A stretch of 64,000 nt of DNA from Alistipes sp. GTDB lineage: Bacteria; Bacteroidota; Bacteroidia; Bacteroidales; Rikenellaceae. Under the pieces are notes generated by a model. That model was not told the DNA's origin, did not search any database, and saw only the letters and a list, made by a program, of their open reading frames with translations. Positions 15,788-23,544 of the stretch are shown one piece after another. Location of the stretch: positions 248,001 to 312,000 of the forward strand of contig JAGATC010000020.1 of NCBI GenBank assembly GCA_017621455.1, in the 5' to 3' direction. A program made the position numbers and the translations under genes. Every line of letters starts with the position of its first letter. The first letter of the stretch is position 1.

Positions 15788-17130
15788 ATCTCGAAGAAGT
15801 TTTTACGCTCGGCGAACTGCTCCATGACGCCCGCCATGGCGATAGATTGACGCGGTGTGAGGCGTGCTGAGCTGGGGCGGTGGTTGATTATGCACGACAC
15901 AAACTCCTGAATCTCATAGCGTAGGCCTGGCTCATCCCACTTGTAGAAGTACTTCTTGTTGCGGTTCTGGTCCTCGTAGCGCAACTCGAAGTAGTCGGTC
16001 TTCCACCATGGCGAGGGGACATAGACGTAGCCCTGCGTGCCCGAAATCACGAGGTTACCCTCGGTCTTTACCCCCAGTCCAAGCTGGAACGAGGCGATGG
16101 CACTCTTGTAGCATACGATGCCACGAGTGTAGACGTCGACGCCGTTGTCGTTCATGCGGCTGTATATGTTAATATGCTCATAGTCAGTGCCTAATAGCTT
16201 GATGATGGGCAGTAGCGGGTAGGAGCCCATCTCGTAGAGCGAGCCTCCCGACATCTCAGGGTCGAGCTCTCGTTTTAGGTTCTCCTTGCTCCATAGTTTC
16301 GACTCCGAGGCATCGATGCCTACAACGTCGCCTATAAGGCCGCTCTTAACCAGCGATATGAGGTGGGTGAATGCGGGGGAGTATGCTGTCTTATTTGCCT
16401 CCAGGAGCACCAATCCACGCTCCTCGGCCAGCGCATACAGCTCCTTGGCCTCAGCCTTGGCCAACACCATAGGGGTCTCGCATAGCACATGGCGGCCATG
16501 CTCCAAGGCGTACTTCGCCTGCTGGTAGTGCAGGTGGTGGGGCGTGGCGATATAGACGGCATCGGCTCTCTCGACAGCCTCCTCGAGGCTTGCAGCGATG
16601 AGCGAGTGGTCGTTGGTGAGTCGCTTTGCGGCGTTGGTGTCGATGTCGTAGAGCGACGCTACGTGTGCCGCATCCACCTTATCTACCTCGGCATAGAAAC
16701 GCTCGGCAATACGGCCACAACCGATGATGGCAACGTCGACAACAATCTCGCTCTTGGCGCGTAGCATCGACGAAGAGATACCCTCGGTGCGGGGTAGATA
16801 TACCACCTCGCAGAACTCCGTGAGGTAGTCGAACTTACCCTCCCAGTCGGAGCCTATGGCGAAGATGTCGACGTCGTATTTGAGGATGTCGTCAATCTTC
16901 TGACCAACATAGTCCTCGATAATCACCTCGTCGACGATGCCTGTGGCCTTTACTGCCTCCACGCGCTCGAGCACGTTGTTACGCACGTTAAGCTTGCCGC
17001 GCTCGCGGTCGAAGCTATCGTTTGTGACGCCCACGATGAGGTAGTCGCCAAGCTCCTTAGCACGGCGTAAAAGGTTGATGTGACCCTCGTGTAGTAGGTC
17101 GTAGGTGCCGTATGTAATTACCTTCTTCAT
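15784..17130 (-). CDS. Fusion of TagD-like cytidylyltransferase and Gfo/Idh/MocA oxidoreductase
   Basis: Bifunctional protein of 448 residues. Residues 1-127 form a glycerol-3-phosphate-cytidylyltransferase-like domain with HEGH (14-17), VGVTNDSF and ISSS (118-121), the nucleotide-binding signatures of TagD. From about residue 131 a Rossmann dehydrogenase begins, with IIGCGRIA (135-142), ATPHHLHY and the alpha/beta C-terminal domain typical of Gfo/Idh/MocA. The canonical EKP motif reads ETP (218-220), so the usual catalytic lysine is missing. It probably makes a CDP-activated polyol for the LicD-type transferase encoded just upstream (2-base gap). Confidence 0.92.
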   Translation of the reverse strand: MKKVITYGTYDLLHEGHINLLRRAKELGDYLIVGVTNDSFDRERGKLNVRNNVLERVEAVKATGIVDEVIIEDYVGQKIDDILKYDVDIFAIGSDWEGKFDYLTEFCEVVYLPRTEGISSSMLRAKSEIVVDVAIIGCGRIAERFYAEVDKVDAAHVASLYDIDTNAAKRLTNDHSLIAASLEEAVERADAVYIATPHHLHYQQAKYALEHGRHVLCETPMVLAKAEAKELYALAEERGLVLLEANKTAYSPAFTHLISLVKSGLIGDVVGIDASESKLWSKENLKRELDPEMSGGSLYEMGSYPLLPIIKLLGTDYEHINIYSRMNDNGVDVYTRGIVCYKSAIASFQLGLGVKTEGNLVISGTQGYVYVPSPWWKTDYFELRYEDQNRNKKYFYKWDEPGLRYEIQEFVSCIINHRPSSARLTPRQSIAMAGVMEQFAERKNFFEI

Positions 17131-17132
17131 AG

Positions 17133-17966
17133 CTATTTATCGTTGCCGTAAATCTCTTTGATGTACTCCTTGCAGTGGATGCACTTGCGTATCTGCTCGT
17201 CGGAGGGTAGCTCGCGCCAGTTGCCGTAGACGTTCGTAAGGTAGGCATCCATATCCTTGGGTACGGGCCACTCCTCGCCCTCGAAACGTGTGGTCGTAAG
17301 GGGCAGTGTATCCTTCATGTAGAAGGTGTGGCGTGCCCAGCCTGTGCCCAACACATAGTGATACTCGCCGCGCGGGTTTATTAGGCCTATAAGTCTAAGT
17401 ATAGGGTTTACGATGCCGAGCGAGAAGCCCTCGATAAGGCGAATAAGGGGCTTACGTAGCCACGCCCAGCGGATGTACGACGTGGGGTGTTGCAGGTTGT
17501 GGTATATGACCGTGGCGGCACGTGCTGCGAAGTAGTTGGTCTTCTCTATGGCGAAGATGTCGAAGCCTATGCCCGCCCATTTGTAGTAGTTGTAGCGGCG
17601 ACTCGACGACTCAACGCGACCCTCGCGCTTACGGAACTTGCCGAAGAGGTTTGTGTAGTCCGCGTCGCTACGCATCGAGTGGTATACGTACTCCTCGTGG
17701 TTGAGTTCGTGGAGCAGCCTCTCTAAGCGCTTGCAGTCGCGCTTAAGTAGCACTATGTCGAGGTCGTCGTCCCAGGGGATGAATCCCTGGTGACGGGCTG
17801 CGCCGAGCAGCGTTCCCGAGCTCAGCCACCACTGTATGCCGTTGGCATCGCATATATCGGTGACCACGCGGAGCATCTTCATGAGCTCGAGCTGGTCGTG
17901 ACGCAGGCGTGAACCGTCGGGGTTGTAGCGCTGTCGGAGTGCTTCGTTATCGATATTTGTAGCCAT
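17133..17966 (-). CDS. LicD-family phosphotransferase
   Basis: Member of the LicD/fukutin nucleotidyltransferase-like family, which moves choline-phosphate or polyol-phosphate from CDP carriers onto surface glycans. Length is 277 residues. The family motif WWLSSGTLLGAARH (47-59) is followed by the metal-binding WDDDLDIV (65-72). No signal peptide, so it acts in the cytoplasm. First gene of the operon with the cytidylyltransferase fusion and the SDR, which points to polyol-phosphate rather than choline as the transferred group. Confidence 0.92.
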   Translation of the reverse strand: MATNIDNEALRQRYNPDGSRLRHDQLELMKMLRVVTDICDANGIQWWLSSGTLLGAARHQGFIPWDDDLDIVLLKRDCKRLERLLHELNHEEYVYHSMRSDADYTNLFGKFRKREGRVESSSRRYNYYKWAGIGFDIFAIEKTNYFAARAATVIYHNLQHPTSYIRWAWLRKPLIRLIEGFSLGIVNPILRLIGLINPRGEYHYVLGTGWARHTFYMKDTLPLTTTRFEGEEWPVPKDMDAYLTNVYGNWRELPSDEQIRKCIHCKEYIKEIYGNDK

Positions 17967-17985
17967 ACCTTAATATAATATCAGG

Positions 17986-17993
17986 CAAATTTA
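17986..17993 (-). promoter_or_regulatory. Possible -7 box of the licD operon
   Basis: TAAATTTG on the minus strand fits TAnnTTTG, 20 bases upstream of the licD start. The surroundings are AT-rich, so a chance match is possible. Confidence 0.35.
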
Positions 17994-18025
17994 CAAATTT
18001 TTTTCTAAATACTGAGAATAATTTC

Positions 18026-18033
18026 TATCTTTG
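18026..18033 (+). promoter_or_regulatory. -7 promoter box of lnt
   Basis: TATCTTTG matches the consensus, 59 bases upstream of ATG 18093. Confidence 0.6.
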
Positions 18034-18092
18034 TGAGAGCAAAGCTAAATATTAGTCAAATTATCTCTTACGTATAACATAAAAAGAGTATT

Positions 18093-19679
18093 ATGCTGCA
18101 TAAAACATGGCATAGAGCGCTTGCGGTGCTTGTATCGGTACTCCTGCTGAGCCTTGGCTGGTGGGGAATAAGTGGACTAAGCATGCTTGTGGCATTGGTG
18201 CCGTTGCTTATTATGAGTGAGGGCTATAGCGACTCGCACCGCGACTGGTGGCGCATGTGTGGCTGGGCATCCCTTACCTTCTTGTTGTGGAATGCCGCAA
18301 CCATCTGGTGGGTGTGGATAGCTGCGCCCATAGGACCCATTACCGCGGGCATCGTGGGCACCTTCTACAACCTCTGCGGATTTATGATGTACCACTACGC
18401 CTCGAAGCGTGCTCACCGTGCTCTGGCATATACGCTCTTAGTATCCATCTGGATAGCCACAGAGTGGGCCTATAACTCGGCAGATGTGATGACCTTCCCG
18501 TGGTTGTTGCTCGGTCACGGCTTCTCGAACGATATATGGGCGGTGCAGTGGTATGAGTATACGGGTATCTTTGGTGGTACGCTATGGGTGCTATGCTCCA
18601 ATATCGCCCTCTTTGAGCTTCTGCGCCAGCGTACTACGGCGAAGATTGTGGGCGCCTCGATTGTGGTGCTTGTGCCCATAATAGTCTCACTATCACTATA
18701 CTTCGGCTATGAACCATCGGATAGGAGTGCACAGATTAGTGTCGTGCAGCCCAACATCCCCTGCTACGACGAGGAGCGTATGGCTGCTGGCATCGTCGAC
18801 CCCACGGCTATGGTCTACGACCTTATGGACGAGGTGCCCGCAGACTCAGAGTTTGTGCTTCTGCCCGAGTCGGCACTCGCCTATATCCCCGCCATTGGCT
18901 CGGTGAACGAGGAGGCTACGGAGCGCTACGCGCCTATGTTTAAGCGACTACATGCCCACCCAGATAGCTCTATGAGGCTGATTGTGGGTGCCTCTACGGT
19001 GCGCTACTATGGCGATATTGAGGCTACGGAGACGGCACGCTATGATGAGGATTTTGGCTACTACGATATGTACAACTCGGCGCTTCTTGTCGGCTCCGAT
19101 GGCGATGTAGAGCAGCTATACCACAAGCAGAAGCTTGTCATTGGCGTGGAGGCTACACCCTTCCGCACTCTGCTCAAGAACTTCAAGGTAGACCTTGGTG
19201 GTGTCTCGGGACAGCTTGGCTGGGGTGAGAGACATATCGTCTTTGAGGGTGGCGACACGAAGATAGGCCCCGCGATATGCTACGAGGGACTCTATGGCGA
19301 CCACTACGCGGGCTTTGTGCGCGAGGGTGCTGAGGCTATGGCCGTCATCTCGAACGATGGATGGTGGGGTGATACCCCAGGACATAGGCGTCTCTTCGAC
19401 TTCTGCCGTCTGCGTGCCATAGAGACACGTCGCTCGGTGGCACGTAGTGCCAATACGGGCATCTCGGGCTTTATCTCGCCTCGTGGCGATGTCGTGGGCG
19501 AGCGACTGGAGTGGGACGAGCGTGGCGTGCTTACCGAGGAGGTGGAGCTACGCAGCGAGGTGACCTTCTACGTGATGTATGGCGACCTTATTGCCCGCAT
19601 CGCGACATACGTTGCTGCCCTTGCGGTGCTATACTTCGTGGCATACCGCGTAAAACGCAAGAACTACTTAGTGGACTAA
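18093..19679 (+). CDS. lnt: Apolipoprotein N-acyltransferase
   Basis: Adds the third acyl chain to lipoproteins at the inner membrane, which matters in a genome this rich in lipoproteins. Length is 528 residues. The N-terminal half has about six membrane helices. The periplasmic nitrilase-like domain starts near SVVQPNIP and carries the Glu-Lys-Cys triad at about E260 (LLPESALAY), K344 (HKQKLVIGVEATPF) and C396 (GPAICYEG). A final membrane helix precedes the basic C-terminus. It is followed 18 bases later by folC. Confidence 0.96.
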   Translation: MLHKTWHRALAVLVSVLLLSLGWWGISGLSMLVALVPLLIMSEGYSDSHRDWWRMCGWASLTFLLWNAATIWWVWIAAPIGPITAGIVGTFYNLCGFMMYHYASKRAHRALAYTLLVSIWIATEWAYNSADVMTFPWLLLGHGFSNDIWAVQWYEYTGIFGGTLWVLCSNIALFELLRQRTTAKIVGASIVVLVPIIVSLSLYFGYEPSDRSAQISVVQPNIPCYDEERMAAGIVDPTAMVYDLMDEVPADSEFVLLPESALAYIPAIGSVNEEATERYAPMFKRLHAHPDSSMRLIVGASTVRYYGDIEATETARYDEDFGYYDMYNSALLVGSDGDVEQLYHKQKLVIGVEATPFRTLLKNFKVDLGGVSGQLGWGERHIVFEGGDTKIGPAICYEGLYGDHYAGFVREGAEAMAVISNDGWWGDTPGHRRLFDFCRLRAIETRRSVARSANTGISGFISPRGDVVGERLEWDERGVLTEEVELRSEVTFYVMYGDLIARIATYVAALAVLYFVAYRVKRKNYLVD

Positions 19680-19697
19680 TAACCATATCTTTATACT

Positions 19698-20987
19698 ATG
19701 AATTACACAGAGACACTCGAATTTCTATTCACTTCTATGCCATCGTTCCAGCGTGTTGGTGGCGACGCTTACAAGCCAGGATTGGAGCGTATCGCCTCAT
19801 TCTGCCAGCACATAGGTAACCCCCAGCGCAACTACCATATTATCCACGTTGCGGGCACTAACGGCAAGGGCTCCGTGTCGCATATGCTTGCCTCGATACT
19901 CCGTGAGGCGGGCTACCGTACGGGTCTCTTCACCTCACCCCACCTCGTAGATTTCCGCGAGCGCATACGTGTCGATGGCGAGATGATGCCTAAGCAGAAG
20001 GTGGTTAACTTCGTCGACAAGCACCGCGAGAAGATGAAGGAGCTCGACCTCTCGTTCTTCGAGATGACGGCAGCTATGGCCTTCGACTACTTCGACCAGA
20101 GCGATGTGGAGGTGGCAGTCATCGAGACGGGCCTCGGTGGCAGGCTCGACGCTACAAACCTCGTGACCCCCATCCTTAGCATCATCACCAACATAGGCTT
20201 GGAGCATACCGAGTTCCTCGGTAGCACCATTGCAGAGATAGCAGCGGAGAAGGCGGGCATCATTAAGAAGAGCGTGCCCGTGGTTATAGGCCAGCGCGAC
20301 GATGCCTACAACGCCGTATTTGAGGCGCGTGCCAAGGAGTTTAACTCACGCCTCGTATATGCCGAGCAGGAGTGGACGCTAAACGGCGTGGAGCACTTCG
20401 ACGATGATAACCAGCACTTTAGCCTCACGCGTGAGCGTGATGGCCGTGGCTATGAGCTCGACGTAGACCTCTTGGGCGACTACCAGCGTCGCAATATCGT
20501 CACGGTGTGTGCTGCTGCCGACTTCCTTGCCGAGCATACGCCTCTCACCATCTCGCGTCGTGCCTTCCGTGAGGGTCTCGCCACGGCGGCGGCATCTACG
20601 GGGCTTGCTGGTCGCTGGCAGGTGCTCTCACGCGAGCCATATACGGTCTGCGACACGGGACATAATGCCGACGGCTTGAAGTACGTAGCGGAGCAGCTTG
20701 ATGCCTTGGAGTGTGACCGCCTCTTTGTTGTCATGGGCTTCGCCAAGGAGAAGGACCTGACAAAAATTATGGCATTGCTGCCCCGTAAGGCGCACTATAT
20801 ATTTACTAAGGCGCAGATTGAGCGTGCCCGCGCTGTGGAGGATATCGCTGCGGAGGCCGAGCGTCTGGGTCTCGACTACGAGTGCCAGCCCACGGTAAGG
20901 GAGGCTGTGGAGCGTGCTAAGTGCTTGGCATTGCCCGCAGATGCTATCTTTATCGGCGGCAGCAACTTTATTGTAGCCGAGTTGTAG
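19698..20987 (+). CDS. folC: Folylpolyglutamate / dihydrofolate synthase
   Basis: Mur-ligase-family enzyme that adds glutamate to folates, and often also to dihydropteroate, in the cytoplasm. Length is 429 residues. The ATP P-loop is AGTNGKGS (52-59). The omega-type loop and metal site follow in FTSPHLVDFRERI. ETGLGGRLDATN and the second-domain motif CDTGHNADG are typical of FolC. The end GGSNFIVAEL is the family's normal terminus. Likely co-transcribed with lnt. Confidence 0.97.
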   Translation: MNYTETLEFLFTSMPSFQRVGGDAYKPGLERIASFCQHIGNPQRNYHIIHVAGTNGKGSVSHMLASILREAGYRTGLFTSPHLVDFRERIRVDGEMMPKQKVVNFVDKHREKMKELDLSFFEMTAAMAFDYFDQSDVEVAVIETGLGGRLDATNLVTPILSIITNIGLEHTEFLGSTIAEIAAEKAGIIKKSVPVVIGQRDDAYNAVFEARAKEFNSRLVYAEQEWTLNGVEHFDDDNQHFSLTRERDGRGYELDVDLLGDYQRRNIVTVCAAADFLAEHTPLTISRRAFREGLATAAASTGLAGRWQVLSREPYTVCDTGHNADGLKYVAEQLDALECDRLFVVMGFAKEKDLTKIMALLPRKAHYIFTKAQIERARAVEDIAAEAERLGLDYECQPTVREAVERAKCLALPADAIFIGGSNFIVAEL

Positions 20988-20989
20988 GC

Positions 20990-21060
20990 GCGAGGAGAGA
21001 GAGGGCAGAGAGAGGACGGAGAGACGACAGAGACGACAGGGACAACAGAGAGACAACGTG
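20990..21060. repeat. Purine-rich 9-base imperfect tandem repeat
   Basis: Low-complexity stretch that begins with GAGAGAGAG-type sequence and becomes repeats of GACGACAGA/GACAACAGA. It resembles the 9-base array at 49684-49745. Non-coding and directly after folC. Confidence 0.7.
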
Positions 21061-21092
21061 GAAAACGCACTACACCCTCCCTGAAACTCTCT

Positions 21093-21215
21093 TCCTTTGT
21101 CATCCTGAGCGTAGCGCAGCGTAGTCGAAGGATCTGCCGAGAGCAAAGAGGGCAAAAATACTATCGCCCCAATTACCAGATTCTTCACTTCGTTCAGAAT
21201 GACAGGGAGAGGTCA
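21093..21215. repeat. Dispersed palindromic repeat (CATCCTGAGCG / CAGAATGACA type)
   Basis: The left arm TCATCCTGAGCGTAGCGCAG...GAAGGATCT and the right arm AGATTCTTCACTTCG...CAGAATGACA are imperfect reverse complements about 45 bases apart. Related intergenic palindromes are widespread in bacterial genomes. Confidence 0.65.
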
Positions 21216-21292
21216 GAGAGAATCTGTTAATCAGTTTGATAGTATAAGCCGTGTCACTATAAAGAAGAGACGGCCATTAGCACCACGACCCT

Positions 21293-21423
21293 AATTTCTT
21301 GTCAGAAGTCGTGAGATGTGGTGCATTAGAAAAGAGACTGCCACGGGATAGTACATTGAGGTACAGCCCGTGGTAGTCTACTTTTAATAATGTGCCGCAG
21401 ATTGCGGCTTATCACAAGAAATT
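21293..21423 (-). repeat. Variable-stem hairpin element, copy A
   Basis: A 131-bp element bounded by AATTTCTTGT and its reverse complement ACAAGAAATT. On the minus strand it starts with the stop codon of prs. Inside is a small hairpin (GCCGCAATCTGCGGC, minus strand), then a large hairpin with 13-base arms at 21335-21347 and 21367-21379 (one G/T wobble on the plus strand). The loop on the minus strand contains GTAC-CTCAAT-GTAC. The flanks match copies B and E, but the stem sequence does not. It may also end the convergent folC and prs transcripts. Confidence 0.85.
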
Positions 21424-22363
21424 ATCTGTAGAAGATAGAAGAGATAGATTTGTAGTTATGCACGCGCTCGATGACGTCGGCAAAGATGGGCGCAACGCTC
21501 AATACGGTGAACTTATGCAAATCCTCGCCCTCCTTCAAAGGAATGGTGTCGGTGGTGATAACCTCCTGGATGGCGCTCTCGTTGATGCGGTCGTATGCCT
21601 TGCCCGAGAGTACGGGGTGGGTGACAGCGGCACGCACGCTCTTAGCACCACGCTCCATAAGCATGTTGGCAGCCATGCAGATAGTACCCGCGGTGTCAAT
21701 CATATCATCTACGATGATGACATTGCGGCCCTCCACCTCGCCGATGGCGGTCATCGAGCCCACGACGTTGGCCTTAGCGCGCTCCTTGTGCGAGATGATG
21801 ATGGGCGCCTGGAAGTGCTTAGCATACGACGAGGCACGCTTAGCACCACCCATATCGGGTGAGGCGATAGATAGGTCGGGGATGTTCAACTTCTGGATGT
21901 ATGGCACGAAGATGCCCGATGCGTAGAGCGCATCCATCGGCAGGTCGAAGAAGCCCTGAATCTGGTCGGCATGGAGGTCCATGGTCATCACGCGCTGAAC
22001 ACCTGCGGCGATGAGCATGTTAGCCACGAGGCGTGCTGTGATAGGCACACGTGGGCGGTCCTTGCGGTCCTGACGTGCCCAGCCGAAGTAGGGGATGACG
22101 GCGATAACCTGGTGCGCCGAGGCACGACGTGCAGCGTCGGCCATCATAAGAAGCTCCATTAGGTTGTCTGAGGGTGGGAACGTAGACTGAATGATAAATA
22201 CGGTGCAGCCACGAATAGACTCGTGGAAGCAGGGCTGGAACTCGCCGTCGCTAAACTGCAGAACGTCAGAGTCTCCGAGCTTGATGCCATACTCGGCAGC
22301 GATCTTCTCTGCGAGGTAGCGTGAGCCACGGCCAGCGAAGAACTTAATCTTGTGGATTGCCAT
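21422..22363 (-). CDS. prs: Ribose-phosphate pyrophosphokinase
   Basis: Makes PRPP from ribose 5-phosphate and ATP in the cytoplasm for nucleotide, His and Trp synthesis. Length is 313 residues, the class I norm. FAGRGSRYLAEKIA opens the first half, and MTMDLHADQIQGFFD contains the conserved ATP/Mg site. The PRPP-binding loop is VIIVDDMIDTAGT (about 215-227). Its TAA stop codon supplies the first bases of hairpin element A. Confidence 0.97.
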   Translation of the reverse strand: MAIHKIKFFAGRGSRYLAEKIAAEYGIKLGDSDVLQFSDGEFQPCFHESIRGCTVFIIQSTFPPSDNLMELLMMADAARRASAHQVIAVIPYFGWARQDRKDRPRVPITARLVANMLIAAGVQRVMTMDLHADQIQGFFDLPMDALYASGIFVPYIQKLNIPDLSIASPDMGGAKRASSYAKHFQAPIIISHKERAKANVVGSMTAIGEVEGRNVIIVDDMIDTAGTICMAANMLMERGAKSVRAAVTHPVLSGKAYDRINESAIQEVITTDTIPLKEGEDLHKFTVLSVAPIFADVIERVHNYKSISSIFYR

Positions 22364-22392
22364 AGTTTAATATTAGGTTAGGTTAACTGATA

Positions 22393-22400
22393 CAAAGTTA
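22393..22400 (-). promoter_or_regulatory. -7 promoter box of prs
   Basis: TAACTTTG on the minus strand fits the consensus, 30 bases upstream of the prs start. Confidence 0.55.
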
Positions 22401-22443
22401 TGTCAAATATGCCGAATTACCAAACTTTTTGTGCTATTGTTTG

Positions 22444-23040
22444 CTATTTTTGGAGGCACTCCTCGATAAAGGCGAGTATCTCCTCGCGGCCACGGCGCTT
22501 CTCGCTCGACGACACAAGCATCGGTGGTAGCTCCTCCCACTGCTCCGAAAGCCTACTCTTATAGGCCGTAATATTGCGGTTTAGCTGCGCCTGGGATAGT
22601 TTGTCGGCCTTGGTGAAGATGATGCCAAAGGGTATGCCATTCTCGCCCAGTAGCTCTATGAAGTTGAGGTCTATCCTCTGCGGCTCGAGGCGCGAGTCGA
22701 CCAAGACGAAGAGGAAGTGCATCTTCTCGCACTTGAGCACATAGTCGAGGATGAGCTTCGAGAACTCGCCACGTGTCTCCTTCGACACCTTGGCATAGCC
22801 ATAGCCTGGCAGGTCGACGAGGTACCAGCTGTCGTTAACAAGGAAGTGGTTTATAAGGCGTGTTTTACCCGGTGTTCCCGAGACCTTGGCAAGGCCGTTT
22901 ATGCCCGTGAGCATATTCACCAACGACGACTTACCCACGTTACTGCGCCCGATAAAGGCTATATCCTTAAGGTTGTCTTTGGGCACTTGCGAAATCTTCT
23001 CCGAGCTACACTTAAACTTTGCTTTTATTGTAATAGCCAT
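22444..23040 (-). CDS. engB: Ribosome-biogenesis GTPase EngB/YihA
   Basis: Small GTPase needed for large-subunit ribosome assembly, 198 residues as usual. The G1 P-loop is GRSNVGKSS (31-39), G3 is DLPGYGYAK, G4 is TKADKL, and the G5-like SSSEKRGRE region is near the C-terminus. Transcribed divergently from the MazG-like gene. Confidence 0.97.
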   Translation of the reverse strand: MAITIKAKFKCSSEKISQVPKDNLKDIAFIGRSNVGKSSLVNMLTGINGLAKVSGTPGKTRLINHFLVNDSWYLVDLPGYGYAKVSKETRGEFSKLILDYVLKCEKMHFLFVLVDSRLEPQRIDLNFIELLGENGIPFGIIFTKADKLSQAQLNRNITAYKSRLSEQWEELPPMLVSSSEKRRGREEILAFIEECLQK

Positions 23041-23063
23041 ATATGGTGGTTATTAATTTAGGG

Positions 23064-23071
23064 CAAAGTTA
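23064..23071 (-). promoter_or_regulatory. -7 promoter box of engB
   Basis: TAACTTTG on the minus strand fits the consensus, 24 bases upstream of the engB start. Confidence 0.55.
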
Positions 23072-23092
23072 CGAAAATAAAATAAAAATGTC

Positions 23093-23100
23093 TACCTTTG
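23093..23100 (+). promoter_or_regulatory. -7 promoter box of the MazG-like gene
   Basis: TACCTTTG matches the consensus, 30 bases upstream of ATG 23131. Confidence 0.6.
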
Positions 23101-23130
23101 CTCTATTGAAAAATCTAAAAAGCAGAAATA

Positions 23131-23529
23131 ATGAAAAAAGAGTGGAACGATGTTCGTGAATTTCACGAGAAGTTTGGTCATCCCGTGGCCACGGAGCCAA
23201 GGATGATAGATAAGAAGCGTGCCTTGTCGCGTGCCAAGTGGATGAACGAGGAGGTTGCCGAGTTTCTCGTTGCCGACAACATCTACGAGCAGGCCGATGC
23301 CATGATTGACCTTATGTACTTCGCCCTCGGCACTATGGTGGAGATGGGCTTGGAGGCAGACGAGCTCTTCGAGATTGTGCAGCAGGCAAATATGGCGAAG
23401 CTATGGCCCGATGGCAAGCCCCACTACAACCCCAAGGATGGCAAGGTCATCAAGCCCGACACGTGGGAGGACCCCGCACCCAAGATTAAGGCATATATCG
23501 ACTCGGTAATCGCCGCAAAAAGAAGATAA
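23131..23529 (+). CDS. MazG-like all-alpha NTP pyrophosphohydrolase
   Basis: Predicted cytoplasmic enzyme of 132 residues that splits a nucleoside triphosphate to monophosphate and pyrophosphate. The helical metal-binding pattern is visible: E40, E41 and E44 (NEEVAEF), then E53, D56 and D60 (YEQADAMID). This EExxE...ExxD layout is typical of MazG/PRA-PH-like proteins. The substrate, perhaps a non-canonical nucleotide, cannot be named. It may lead a transcript into the BACON lipoprotein gene 15 bases downstream. Confidence 0.82.
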   Translation: MKKEWNDVREFHEKFGHPVATEPRMIDKKRALSRAKWMNEEVAEFLVADNIYEQADAMIDLMYFALGTMVEMGLEADELFEIVQQANMAKLWPDGKPHYNPKDGKVIKPDTWEDPAPKIKAYIDSVIAAKRR

Positions 23530-23544
23530 AACTAGTACCCTAAA

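Noticed and set aside
17133-17966. Phosphocholine transferase assignment for the LicD protein
   Set aside because: No choline kinase or choline uptake genes are nearby. The adjacent TagD-like cytidylyltransferase and dehydrogenases fit a polyol phosphate better, so only the family was called.
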